In this document: positions 1 through 8,105 of the stretch, piece after piece
Layout: each line of letters starts with the position of its first letter
How positions within the stretch are numbered: position 1 is the first letter of the stretch
From: Sedimentisphaerales bacterium
Lineage (GTDB): Bacteria; Planctomycetota; Phycisphaerae; Sedimentisphaerales; Anaerobacaceae
Direction: 5' to 3'
Assembly: GCA_016931715.1 (NCBI GenBank)
Contig: JAFGEF010000004.1
Span: 1 to 46,322 of the forward strand
DNA: 46,322 nt
The notes under the pieces: generated by a model
Seen by the model: the letters and a program-made list of their open reading frames with translations, nothing else
Databases searched by the model: none
What the model was told of the DNA's origin: nothing
Made by a program: the position numbers and the translations under genes

Positions 1-15
1 ACAGCAATATAGCAG

Positions 16-58
16 ATTGTATGAAGAAAATCTTTTAAACCGATTTTCTTCATACAAT
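16..58. repeat. 17-bp perfect inverted repeat (hairpin)
   Basis: Positions 16-32 and 42-58 are perfect reverse complements around a 9-nt loop. The arms are A+T-rich and run ATTGTATGAAGAAAATC on the left. It could be the terminator of a gene lying upstream of the window or a dispersed palindrome. The core AGAAAATC/GATTTTCT is shared with the hairpin at 11771-11799. No gene is visible in 1-220 apart from this hairpin and a TATAAT-like hexamer near 140-145. Confidence 0.6.
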
Positions 59-220
59 ATATGCCTAACTTCAATTTTGCAGAACTCAGCTTAATAATAC
101 TAAAAGAAGAAAAAACAACAATTTTGGGAAACTTTTTGTTATAATGCTTTATAACTATATATAACCTGAAAGGTTTTATATCGTGAAATTGAATTATACT
201 AAATTATTTAGGAGTGAATT

Positions 221-1000
221 ATGTTTAGTTTGAGTCAAATATCGAAAAAAAATTCCAGATATTCGTTTTGTCGCGGTTTTACCCTGATTGAATTGCTGGT
301 CGTGATAGCCATAATAGCAGTGCTGATGGGAATATTAATGCCTTCTTTGCGAAAGGCAAGGGAGCAGGCTCGCAAGGTTACATGCCGCTCTTATATGAAG
401 CAGATTGCCACGGCAATAGGGATGTACCAGGCGACGTATAGTTATAATTTTGCAGAAGACACAAGAAAGACACAGGGAGCGGGGTGGGATTTTAAAAACG
501 GCACTGCCGACCATGCCCATGAATGGCAGCCGACATGCGCCCGGGACCTTATTGTAAATACCTTATTGCCAAATCGTGAAGTATTTTTCTGCCCGAGTGT
601 ACGAAATCTGTCTCACGATAAAAATTACCTGTATAATGCTGTATCAAGTAGAAATTATACTCCTTATGACACCCAGTATATGGAAAAGAATATTACAAAT
701 GATCATCCTCTGTTTTGGAGCACACATCACTGGATTTGGAGAAAGCGTGTAACAAGCGGTACGCCTACCGTAAATAATGTATCCGCCGGAGCTATGATGT
801 GCGATATGTCTCCAAGCGCGTGGCTGAGGGTGGATAACGTCAATAACCTCAATCATAAATTTATCACGGGTCTTGGAATCGAACAGACAGTCGAGCATTA
901 CAATGTACTTATGAAAGATTTGAGCGTAATGAATCCGACTGACAATGATGTTGAGATTAACCAGTGGCTCTGGAACGCAGATGCATGGCCTAACGGGTAA
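221..1000 (+). CDS. type II secretion/type IV pilin-like pseudopilin (prepilin N-terminus)
   Basis: The 259-residue product starts with a positively charged leader followed by the prepilin peptidase signature GFTLIELLVVIAIIA. Cleavage is expected between G19 and F20, leaving the conserved Glu at mature position 5 (E24) and a hydrophobic N-terminal helix of about 20 residues. The remainder (about 45-259) is a globular, aromatic-rich domain, the usual build of the very abundant PulG-like exported proteins of Planctomycetes and Lentisphaerae. The specific role is unknown; it may be a minor pseudopilin or a surface-displayed protein rather than a core secretion part, because no other secretion genes are adjacent. 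The start is supported by GGAG at 211-214 six bases before the ATG. Confidence 0.85.
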   Translation: MFSLSQISKKNSRYSFCRGFTLIELLVVIAIIAVLMGILMPSLRKAREQARKVTCRSYMKQIATAIGMYQATYSYNFAEDTRKTQGAGWDFKNGTADHAHEWQPTCARDLIVNTLLPNREVFFCPSVRNLSHDKNYLYNAVSSRNYTPYDTQYMEKNITNDHPLFWSTHHWIWRKRVTSGTPTVNNVSAGAMMCDMSPSAWLRVDNVNNLNHKFITGLGIEQTVEHYNVLMKDLSVMNPTDNDVEINQWLWNADAWPNG

Positions 1001-1006
1001 TAAAAA

Positions 1007-1225
1007 ATGAAAAAGTTCAAAATTATTCTGATTATTGTTATTTTTGCTCTTGCTGTTATAGTTGCCCTGCAGAACAGGGATGAAGTGACAACTAAATTTC
1101 TGTTCGCTTCTGTAACAATGCCGAACATGCTCCTTATTATAGTGACCTTCGCGGCAGGTTTCTTCGGCGGCCTAATAGCGGGAAGCCTCCTCCGTAAAAA
1201 AACACCAAAGCCAAAGAAAGAATAA
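1007..1225 (+). CDS. LapA/DUF1049-like small membrane protein
   Basis: This 72-residue protein has two hydrophobic segments (about residues 5-22 and 40-62) separated by the short stretch QNRDEVTTKFLFASVTMP and ends in a lysine-rich tail. The sequence after the first helix (QN..EV...FLF....P) and the second helix with GG.(I/L).G fit the lipopolysaccharide assembly protein A domain family, inner-membrane proteins linked to LPS assembly in Gram-negative bacteria. It begins six bases after the stop of the pseudopilin gene and has no clear ribosome-binding site of its own, so it is probably translated by coupling in a two-gene operon. Its function here is inferred only from the family. Confidence 0.7.
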   Translation: MKKFKIILIIVIFALAVIVALQNRDEVTTKFLFASVTMPNMLLIIVTFAAGFFGGLIAGSLLRKKTPKPKKE

Positions 1226-1303
1226 TTATTTCGAGCAGATAAATTTGGCACTGTAAGATATAGTATAAAGTTGGGAAGGTTAAAGTTGGTTTTGGAAATA
1301 CTT

Positions 1304-1723
1304 TTATTGCTTGATCCATTTTCCATCTGTTTGCAGGGTGTATGAGCCGGAAGGGGAATCGTCTTTGCTGCCTCCTTCGACAGTAATAGCGGCGATGCCG
1401 TCACTATTTATGGAAGTAATGGTATAATCACCCGGAGAAAAAAAAGTTCCCTCTAAATCCTGTGGACTAAAATTCAGAACCTGCTGGATTGTTATGTCTC
1501 CGAGGTTTTTACCCGCAAGCGTTTGTACTGTCGCAGAGTTGACCTCCGAAGCATAGTTACGAACAGCCGTGCGGATAGTTCCTGCTGATGTACATGCCTC
1601 GGACCACTTGGATTTATCTACGCGAGCCTGCATCAGGGGCGCAGCGATAGCAGCGAGGATGCCGATGATGAGTATCACGACCATCAGCTCGATAATAGTG
1701 AAACCATTGCTTTTTCGCCGCAT
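1304..1723 (-). CDS. type IV pilin-like protein
   Basis: The 139-residue product begins MRRKSNGFTIIELMVVILII, a class III signal peptide with cleavage expected between G7 and F8 and Glu at mature position 5. The N-terminal helix continues through GILAAIAAPLMQARVDKSK, and the short soluble part (about 40-139) resembles a small major-pilin or GspG-like head. It converges with the LapA-like gene and has no pilus machinery next to it. It differs from the pseudopilin at 221 in length and head sequence, so the two are not recent duplicates. Whether it forms fibres cannot be told from sequence. Confidence 0.82.
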   Translation of the reverse strand: MRRKSNGFTIIELMVVILIIGILAAIAAPLMQARVDKSKWSEACTSAGTIRTAVRNYASEVNSATVQTLAGKNLGDITIQQVLNFSPQDLEGTFFSPGDYTITSINSDGIAAITVEGGSKDDSPSGSYTLQTDGKWIKQ

Positions 1724-1898
1724 TTTGAGCTCGCTATATATAAAATAAACATTATAATTACGCGTATAGCTTCTTCCAGTATTTATTAGCTATACGCTAC
1801 GCACTTTACTATTTTACATTATCGGTATAAAAAGGTATATTCTTTGGCTTTGCATAATAAAAAATATGCAAAACGTAAAAGCAAGAGGCAAAAAAACG

Positions 1899-1927
1899 TT
1901 GACAATGATGTATTTCAGATGAAATAT
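1899..1927 (+). promoter_or_regulatory. possible sigma-70 promoter for the PAP2 gene
   Basis: A perfect -35 hexamer TTGACA (1899-1904) is followed after 17 bases by AAATAT (1922-1927), a weak -10 match of three of six. It faces the leader ORF and PAP2 gene. The rest of the 1724-2014 spacer shows nothing else that can be named. Confidence 0.3.
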
Positions 1928-2014
1928 AGGTCCGGATAACTAAGTTATATTTCAGATTTTTCTTGAAACATTGCTCGAACAGTGCTATTTTTGTCGATAA
2001 AAACAGGAGTAAAT

Positions 2015-2080
2015 ATGGAAATTATTTCAATGGATTTTAGCGGGACTGTGTGTCAGCGAAAGATGGGAGTAATAATTTGA
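2015..2080 (+). CDS. putative 21-residue leader peptide overlapping the PAP2 start
   Basis: An ATG at 2015 follows AGGAG at 2005-2009 with a 5-base spacing, and opens a 21-codon frame ending in TGA at 2078-2080. The stop overlaps a TTG codon at 2077-2079 (TTGA), which itself follows GGGAG at 2065-2069 and opens the PAP2 frame. This is the arrangement expected of a translated leader coupled to the next gene. The peptide (MEIISMDFSGTVCQRKMGVII) has no recognised family. It could alternatively be the remnant of a longer N-terminus lost by a frameshift. Confidence 0.4.
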   Translation: MEIISMDFSGTVCQRKMGVII

Positions 2081-3216
2081 AAAGAGTAATTGCTCTGTTA
2101 TTTACAAGGAAAGAGGCATTTGATAGGCTCTGGTCGTATAACCTTAAAATAGAAGTACTGAATACGCTGCGCACTCATGCACTTTTGACCTGCATAATCT
2201 TTATATATCTTGCTGCATGTGTTATAATTGCCCGAATTTACGGAGTTACAGATGAAATTTCACTGTTCTTATATTTTAAAAATGTTTGCATATTAGGCTT
2301 CTGGTGTTTCCTGTTTTTTTTTATAGGACATTTTTTTTATGTAAAGTTTTTTGTCAAGCCTGATAATTTTAAGGAATTTCTTATTAATGATTTGCAGACA
2401 AATTATCTGAATGCCGAACGTTTATGTAATCTGCTTTTAATAGGGCTTTTATTGCCTGTTTTCATGTCCGCGTTTACGTCTTACAAAATTATTCTTCCGG
2501 CAATTCATCCTTTTTCGTGGGATTATTCGTTTGCAAAACTGGATGCGTTTATTCACGGCGGGAAGCAGCCATGGCAGCTTCTTCAGCCTGTTTTGGGACA
2601 TCCGCTTTTTACAAGCATATTGAGCCTGTTCTATAATCTCTGGTTTTTCGTAATGTATGGGGTTTTATTCTGGCAGGCTTTCAGTTTGCGCGACAAGCCG
2701 CTTCGCATGCAGTTTTTACTGACTTTCGTTCTGCTATGGATTTTTATCGGTTCGATAACTGCTACAGTCTTTTCCTCTGCAGGACCCTGTTATTACGGGC
2801 GCTTTGTTAAAGGAGAAGATATTTTCCGTCCTCTTATTGATTATCTGTACTCTGCGAGAGAATTTTTCCCAGTCCTGACAATTGATACACAGGAATTGTT
2901 ATGGCGCGCTTATGACGGTCGTGAAACAGGACTGGTCAAGGGAATCTCGGCTATGCCGAGCATGCACGTATCAATCGCTTTTCTTTTCGTTTTAGTGGGC
3001 CGGCGCATAAATCGTTTTGCATGTATAATTTTCAGCACCTTTGCAGGTATTATTATTATTGGCTGTATCCATCTGGGATGGCATTATGCGATTGACGGCT
3101 ATGTAGCTATTATTATGACATTGATTATCTGGTGGACTGTCGGATTGATAGTAAAGCGAAACAGTTCATCGGGGGAATATGATAAAAACACTTCCGAATA
3201 CCCGGCATCTCAATGA
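2077..3216 (+). CDS. PAP2-superfamily integral membrane phosphatase/phosphotransferase
   Basis: A polytopic membrane protein of about 379 residues. The C-terminal part holds the PAP2 signatures: MPSMH at about residues 293-297 and GWHYAIDGY around H336, which supply the two histidines and aspartate of the phosphatase site; an upstream K...RP-like stretch (KGEDIFRPL) precedes them. At least six hydrophobic segments surround these. The layout with long N-terminal helices resembles the PAP2_3/inositol-phosphotransferase (Aur1/Ipt1-like) branch more than short soluble-lipid phosphatases. A lipid phosphate substrate is inferred. A GTG at 2050 is in frame, but TTG at 2077 has a well placed GGGAG (2065-2069) and overlaps the leader stop, so it is preferred. 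Confidence 0.75.
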   Translation: MKRVIALLFTRKEAFDRLWSYNLKIEVLNTLRTHALLTCIIFIYLAACVIIARIYGVTDEISLFLYFKNVCILGFWCFLFFFIGHFFYVKFFVKPDNFKEFLINDLQTNYLNAERLCNLLLIGLLLPVFMSAFTSYKIILPAIHPFSWDYSFAKLDAFIHGGKQPWQLLQPVLGHPLFTSILSLFYNLWFFVMYGVLFWQAFSLRDKPLRMQFLLTFVLLWIFIGSITATVFSSAGPCYYGRFVKGEDIFRPLIDYLYSAREFFPVLTIDTQELLWRAYDGRETGLVKGISAMPSMHVSIAFLFVLVGRRINRFACIIFSTFAGIIIIGCIHLGWHYAIDGYVAIIMTLIIWWTVGLIVKRNSSSGEYDKNTSEYPASQ

Positions 3217-3283
3217 TTTGGATTTTATCATGAGTCCGCATGAATTAGCAATCGGCAGTCAGATTATGCAGGATTCGGGAGTT

Positions 3284-4036
3284 TTATTGCTCCGCTTTTC
3301 CGGTGGCAGCCCACTCAACGCCGCGTACGATTATCTTTTGAACTTCTGGTGTCATTAAAGCCTTGCGGTCGTGGCCGAATGCGTTATACACGGTGCGACC
3401 CTTGCCGTAGTCTAAGGTAAAAACTAAAGGCTCGGTCTTCTTGCTCCAGTCAGAATATGCCTCAACGAGGACATTGATTTCTCCTGAACCCTGCAGTTTG
3501 GAGTACAGCTCATCATCGGTCTGGAAATTTTCTATCCCTGCCGTGATAGGATGCTCCTTGTTAATGACCTTTGCCTCGAAAACGCCGCGGGGACCGTGAC
3601 CTGATGTGCCCATTACCCATTTGCGCCCGCACAGATTGCCGAACTCTTCCCATTTCGGAAAAGAGGCGCTGGCCATATGCTGAACAAAGAAGCCCTTTCC
3701 GTCCTTCACAAAATTCAGCAGGTTTTCCTGTGCTTGCTCCGGAATTACCGGGATACGCTGGCTGTATATCGTAAAGACAATTACATCATACGCTTTCAGA
3801 GATGATGCAGATTCCAGAATCAGGGGATCCTCGCACACTCGCACATCGAATTTCTTCGAGTTGACCAGAACTTCCCTCGTGGTTTCAGAAATCTCCCGCC
3901 ATGGATGTGCAGATACGTCATCGCCGGTAATAAGCAGGACTCTGATTAGATTAGGCCGGCGCGTGCCCTCGCTTGCAATACAAAAACTCAGCACGGCAAC
4001 ACACAGCAAAGTCGCAATAAAAAATGAACGCTTCAT
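3284..4036 (-). CDS. secreted ThuA-domain protein
   Basis: The 250-residue product has a signal peptide (MKRSFFIATLLCVAVLSFCI, about residues 1-22) and then a flavodoxin-like ThuA domain: strand IRVLLITGDD, the block VIVFTIYSQRIP, FVKDGKGFFVQHMASASF, and a C-terminal GKGRTVYNAFGHDRKA where ThuA proteins carry a conserved G(R)...GHD. The family was named after trehalose utilisation and acts as class I glutamine-amidotransferase-like proteins without proven activity; in Planctomycetes such exported ThuA proteins are common beside sugar enzymes. The start at 4036 is chosen because GGAAA precedes it and the signal peptide begins there, rather than an ATG-like start 57 bases upstream. Confidence 0.8.
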   Translation of the reverse strand: MKRSFFIATLLCVAVLSFCIASEGTRRPNLIRVLLITGDDVSAHPWREISETTREVLVNSKKFDVRVCEDPLILESASSLKAYDVIVFTIYSQRIPVIPEQAQENLLNFVKDGKGFFVQHMASASFPKWEEFGNLCGRKWVMGTSGHGPRGVFEAKVINKEHPITAGIENFQTDDELYSKLQGSGEINVLVEAYSDWSKKTEPLVFTLDYGKGRTVYNAFGHDRKALMTPEVQKIIVRGVEWAATGKAEQ

Positions 4037-4147
4037 TTTATTTTTCCTTTCTGTCAAAGACCAGCATAAGTGTATATGAGCCATAACGAACAATACAGGT
4101 CATAATATATCAACACCTGAAGCTATAAACAAGTATTGACTGCTTTG

Positions 4148-4480
4148 TAATTAACTCAAACTGACCGATTTCTTCTTTGTCATGCTGAACAGGCAGGCTG
4201 TGTCGCAATTAGGTTTTTGCGATTTTCGCCTTCATTTTTAGGCGAAAAACAAAGGTTTTTCAAACGATTTTTGAATTGCGACACAGCCTGAGAGTGAAGC
4301 ATCTGGCTCTCGAATAAGAAGTTACGAACGATACATATTTTTATATTCGCAGGCCAGATCCTTCGTTTCACTCAGAGCTTGCCCTGAGCTTGCCGAATGG
4401 GATGACAAGTTTCTATATGTGTTTACCATATCAGAATTTATAGTTTTATTGAACTCGAAATCGGTCAGTTTGAATAATTA
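4148..4480. mobile_element. MITE-like element with terminal inverted repeats
   Basis: TCAAACTGACCGATTTC ends at 4172, and its exact reverse complement begins at 4457. Both ends extend outward through a TAATTA hexamer with a small mismatch, giving arms of roughly 4148-4172 and 4457-4480. The 330-bp unit holds no convincing gene. Inside sit a second perfect 17-bp inverted repeat (4194-4210/4274-4290, CAGGCTGTGTCGCAATT) with a nested TTTTCGCC/GGCGAAAA stem, and a stretch with GAGCTTGCC twice (4374-4395). No transposase is present, so if mobile it would be non-autonomous. It fills most of the gene-free spacer 4037-4584. Confidence 0.5.
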
Positions 4481-4584
4481 AATACATAAAAAGACTTGAA
4501 TTTTCAGGCACAAACGTATATTATGAATGATGTTAAATAAATTGGCAGGAGAACACAAATTTTGTTACATTAGAGGCTCATGAA

Positions 4585-7500
4585 ATGTCATTGAAAAAAG
4601 CAAAGGAAGTTTTGTCAAAATTTCGTATTAAAACAGTGCAAAGAACATGTCACAGCATTTCTCACGATAATACAAAGAAAAACAAATTAAGAACCTCTAA
4701 CAAAAAGAACCGTGTCGCGGGCATCTTGCCCGCGAAATATTACCATGGTGGTAAAGCTGCATCTCAAAAATTCATTTTGTTAGAGGCTCTAAATATTCTG
4801 TTTTTGCTGTTGTTTCCTCTAATCGGGCTATTATCACTAATATGGTTTTTAATTCGTGTTATTCCGAAACCATCCCGTTTGACGTATCCATGCCAGCGTG
4901 CAGCCTTTCCTCTGGCGTCCGGTTTTCTTGTCTGGCTGCTGGGTCTGACTGCTTCGGCGGCTGCTTGCCGTCGGGCATCACATTTGTTCGCACGGGCACG
5001 ATATGTCGCGGCGGGAATTTGCCTGGCAGCCGGTGTATCATTCATTTGGATGATGCTGGTAACAAATGCCCGCAGTGCGAACGTGCCTGCCGCATCAGAC
5101 CCCCCGTTGGTCAATCAGCCGATTGGTGTAGGCAAAGGTGTTCACCCGGGCCGAGTGGCATGGATTCATGACCCCGCTGCCGCCACATGGGACGGCAGCG
5201 ACGGAAAAACTTCTCCACCTTATTGGCATTCAGACACTTGTACCAACCCACAGGCAGTCAGTCAAATGATGTCCAAATCGCTGCGGCTGCTGGCCGGCAC
5301 CGACTCAGATTCCGCTGCATGGGATGCGATATTTCGGAACTTCAATGAGCAAATGGGCAGAGGCAATGTGGGCTACCAGCCCGGTGAGAAGATTGGCATA
5401 AAGGTAAATTTTGTGCTGATGGCATCCGGCTCCAACAAGGGTACAAAATCCTCGTCCGCTATGGACCAGATCGACAATGCACCACAGCTTGCGATAGCTC
5501 TTCTGAAGCAGTTGACGGACGTTGCGGGAGTCAACCCCGGCGACATCAGCATAGGCGATCCATCACAATGTATGCCCGATTACTGGTATAACATAGTCGC
5601 ACCGCAATGCCCCGGAGTCGTTTACTTAACCAAGAGCGGCGTAAACCTCACAGGTCGAACGCAGGTAACATATGATGCCACTGCTCCCTTCTACTGGAGC
5701 GATCCTGTTACCAACCGAGTGCAAGGCACAACGCAGGATTATATACCGACTCTTTTTTCGCAGGCCGCATACTTTATCAACTTTGCAATTCTCAAGAGTC
5801 ATACCCAAAACGGAATGACAGTCACTGCCAAGAACCACTTCGGTTCATTGAGAACACCCACCGCTTTCGGTTACTATAACATGCACTACAGTCGCGCCAT
5901 GGAAATCCCAGGCATGGGACACTATAGGTGTCTCGTCGATCTCATGGGCCATCCGAAACTCGGCGGCAAGACGCTGCTCTGCTTAATCGACGGGCTTTAT
6001 GCCGGCCGGGGCTGGGACTCTCATCCCATCAAATGGACGATACCGCCGTTCAACGGCAACTGGCCGTCCAGCATCTTCCTCTCACAGGACCCTGTCGCCG
6101 CAGATTCCGTGGCCTATGATTTCCTCCGCAGCGAGTGGACCAGCTATACCCCGGGTCTCCCTGATGGCGACTCCCGCAACCTCAGTGGATTACCGCAGAT
6201 GTCGGGCACAGAAGACTTTCTCCATGAGGCAGCTCTTGCTGACAATCCTCCTTCGGGAACAGTGTATGATCCCAACCATGATGGATGTCTAAAGAGTTTA
6301 GGAATACATGAAAACTGGAATAATGTCATTGATAAACAATATTCTCGTAATTTGGGCACAGGCTATGGAATAGAGCTGGTATCTCCGTCGCCTCTTGCGA
6401 CAACCGACGGTCCTGTCAATAATATCGATCGCGGAGAAAAATACGATTATATACAGGCTGCTATTAATGCAGCTTCTACTGATGATCATATTATCGTAAG
6501 TCCCGGACTTTATAATGAGAATATCAATTTTAAAGGCAAGCGTTTAATCGTGAGTTCCTCCGATCCGAACAATCCTGCAATAGTAGCTTCTACAATTATC
6601 AAAAGAAACGGCAAAGCAGTGACTTTCTCGAGCAATGAAAATGAAAACTCCATAATAACAGGCTTTACAATCTCCGATGCCGATACAGGCATATACTGTT
6701 CAGGTGCGTCACCGACTATTTCCAAATGCAGAATTATTGAAAATAAAGGAAATGGAATAGAACTGCGAAACAACGCAAACCCGCACATTTCATACTGTGA
6801 AATATCCTGCAATCAAGGCAGCGGTCTTGCCATATCTAATGACCAGCCTGCATCATTAAGCACGCCTTCAATCAGTCATTCTGTTATAGCGGCGAACCGA
6901 TTGTATGGCATTTACTGTAATCAGCCGCTGGTCGATAATTGCACTATTGCTGCAAATGGTCAGCCCGGCATATACGGGCAATCGCCAAAAATTAATAATT
7001 CCATTATTTATTATAACAGTCGCAGTGCTGATGGTGTTCAAATAGAAAGCTCGTCCGCTGTAGTGAAATATTCCGACATTCAGGGCGGCTGGACTGGAAC
7101 TGGAAACGTTAGCCATGATCCCTGCTTTGCTGAAGTCGGTTTCTGGGATGTCAACAGTATACCTGAAAACATTTCCGATGATACATGGTTAGCTGGTGAC
7201 TATCACCTGCTCTCTCAGGCCGGCAGATGGGTTCCGGCAAAGATTTTCGAAACGGACACAAATATATCTGTCTCTGGATGGATGCAGGATGCTGTTTCCA
7301 GTTTATGTATCGATGCAGGCGACCCGAACTTAAATTGGTCGGATGAATTATGGCCGCATGGAAAAAGAATTAACATGGGCGCTTACGGAGGCTCATCGCA
7401 GGCCAGTCTTTCGCTATCAAGTGAAGGTGACATCAGAGATATAAACAGCGATAACACGGTGACATTTGCCGATGTGCTGCAGTTGACCGGCAAATGGAAT

Positions 7501-7872
7501 TCCAATGACGCCCCGCAGAAAGAAGATTTGAACCTTGATGGCATTGTCGATGTTAATGACCTCGAATTCTTCGAGATCAACTGGCAGGCGGACTCCGGTA
7601 ATATCATGCCGCAATTCGATGATATTGATAGCCGGGATGTCATAGTTGACAGCCTGCTGACTTTTTCCGTATCTGCATACGATGCAGATGGCGACGAGTT
7701 GATATATACCGCCGCAGGCTTGCCTGACGGGGCTGTTTTTACCGGTCAACAATTTACATGGACGCCTGAACTGGAAGGTATATATAAGGTTGCTTTCATC
7801 GTTAGTGACGGTAAATCATTAACATATATGACAACACAAATAACAGTCAAACATGGCAATTCAGCCCAATAA
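4585..7872 (+). CDS. large membrane-anchored DUF362 - beta-helix - dockerin protein
   Basis: This 1095-residue protein is a mosaic. After a basic head, three hydrophobic segments lie at about 68-90, 107-125 and 143-160. A DUF362 domain follows (about 190-610). Next come parallel beta-helix repeats (about 615-880; phrases such as ISKCRIIENKGNGIELRNNANPH). A dockerin-like calcium-binding pair is at about 950-1000 (DINSDNTVTFADV, DLNLDGIVDVND), and a cadherin/He_PIG-like Ig module closes the chain. DUF362 proteins are poorly understood and some bind iron-sulfur clusters, but no cysteine cluster is seen here. The dockerin suggests docking or calcium stabilisation outside the cell. GAGG at 4573-4576 supports the ATG. 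Residues about 36-69 are encoded by a repeat element. Confidence 0.8.
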   Translation: MSLKKAKEVLSKFRIKTVQRTCHSISHDNTKKNKLRTSNKKNRVAGILPAKYYHGGKAASQKFILLEALNILFLLLFPLIGLLSLIWFLIRVIPKPSRLTYPCQRAAFPLASGFLVWLLGLTASAAACRRASHLFARARYVAAGICLAAGVSFIWMMLVTNARSANVPAASDPPLVNQPIGVGKGVHPGRVAWIHDPAAATWDGSDGKTSPPYWHSDTCTNPQAVSQMMSKSLRLLAGTDSDSAAWDAIFRNFNEQMGRGNVGYQPGEKIGIKVNFVLMASGSNKGTKSSSAMDQIDNAPQLAIALLKQLTDVAGVNPGDISIGDPSQCMPDYWYNIVAPQCPGVVYLTKSGVNLTGRTQVTYDATAPFYWSDPVTNRVQGTTQDYIPTLFSQAAYFINFAILKSHTQNGMTVTAKNHFGSLRTPTAFGYYNMHYSRAMEIPGMGHYRCLVDLMGHPKLGGKTLLCLIDGLYAGRGWDSHPIKWTIPPFNGNWPSSIFLSQDPVAADSVAYDFLRSEWTSYTPGLPDGDSRNLSGLPQMSGTEDFLHEAALADNPPSGTVYDPNHDGCLKSLGIHENWNNVIDKQYSRNLGTGYGIELVSPSPLATTDGPVNNIDRGEKYDYIQAAINAASTDDHIIVSPGLYNENINFKGKRLIVSSSDPNNPAIVASTIIKRNGKAVTFSSNENENSIITGFTISDADTGIYCSGASPTISKCRIIENKGNGIELRNNANPHISYCEISCNQGSGLAISNDQPASLSTPSISHSVIAANRLYGIYCNQPLVDNCTIAANGQPGIYGQSPKINNSIIYYNSRSADGVQIESSSAVVKYSDIQGGWTGTGNVSHDPCFAEVGFWDVNSIPENISDDTWLAGDYHLLSQAGRWVPAKIFETDTNISVSGWMQDAVSSLCIDAGDPNLNWSDELWPHGKRINMGAYGGSSQASLSLSSEGDIRDINSDNTVTFADVLQLTGKWNSNDAPQKEDLNLDGIVDVNDLEFFEINWQADSGNIMPQFDDIDSRDVIVDSLLTFSVSAYDADGDELIYTAAGLPDGAVFTGQQFTWTPELEGIYKVAFIVSDGKSLTYMTTQITVKHGNSAQ
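4690..4790. repeat. 101-bp palindromic element with 20-bp terminal inverted repeats, translated in frame
   Basis: Positions 4690-4709 and 4771-4790 are inverted repeats matching at 18 of 20 bases (core TTTTGTTAGAGG). Between them lie the stem CGCGGGCA-TCT-TGCCCGCG (4716-4734) and the small palindrome TACCATGGTGGTA. The element is inside the reading frame of the DUF362 gene and contributes the peptide RVAGILPAKYYHGGKAAS. A further partial copy of the end sequence (TTAGAGGCTC) sits at 4570-4579 just before the start codon. The same CGCGGGCA stem recurs at 32927 and 39451. Confidence 0.65.
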
Positions 7873-7948
7873 ACATAGATAAGTATTACAAGAGTTTTGC
7901 AAAAATCCAAGTATTAATATGCTTAATCGCAATTAAGATAAATTAGAA

Positions 7949-7977
7949 TTGACATCAGACACTTACTTATTTAGAAT
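7949..7977 (+). promoter_or_regulatory. near-consensus sigma-70 promoter
   Basis: TTGACA (7949-7954) is separated by exactly 17 bases from TAGAAT (7972-7977), matching six of six and five of six consensus bases. A transcript would start near 7984 and carry an untranslated leader of roughly 125 nt before the ATG at 8111. Confidence 0.65.
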
Positions 7978-8014
7978 ATAATAAGTTTATATGAAAATTA
8001 ATATGTTGGATTTT

Positions 8015-8105
8015 CTCAAGAGCCGAGGGTGGCCTGGTAGGAAACTCACTTCACAAAAGTTTTTCCTATTCCCTCTTCCGGTTGACGTGAGTAACCCGAA
8101 AGGGA
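8015..8105 (+). ncRNA. candidate structured mRNA leader (unassigned riboswitch-like element)
   Basis: Between the promoter and the ATG at 8111 several pairings can be drawn. GAGGG (about 8024-8029) pairs with CCCTC (8071-8075). TAGGAAA (8038-8044) pairs with TTTCCTA (8062-8068) inside it. The hairpin side ACTCAC (8043-8048) is complementary to GTGAGT (8087-8092), which would form a pseudoknot. CCCGAAAGGG (8094-8103) is a stem closed by a GNRA loop. I compared it by eye with c-di-GMP, SAM, cobalamin, TPP, fluoride, guanidine and similar consensus cores and found no match. The reading frame can be extended upstream through this segment, but the resulting peptide is atypical and hides the obvious signal peptide. 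Confidence 0.4.

Noticed and set aside
898..1404. 168-codon minus-strand frame
   Set aside because: It overlaps three genes with clear family features (two pilin-like genes and LapA-like) and looks like a shadow.
4180..4371. 63-codon minus-strand reading frame
   Set aside because: It lies entirely inside the MITE-like unit, spans its inner inverted repeat and shows no domain or ribosome-binding site.
8015..8105. Assignment of the leader to a c-di-GMP or SAM riboswitch
   Set aside because: The leader has a GAAA-capped stem and purine-rich parts that look similar at first, but the conserved core strings of those classes are absent.
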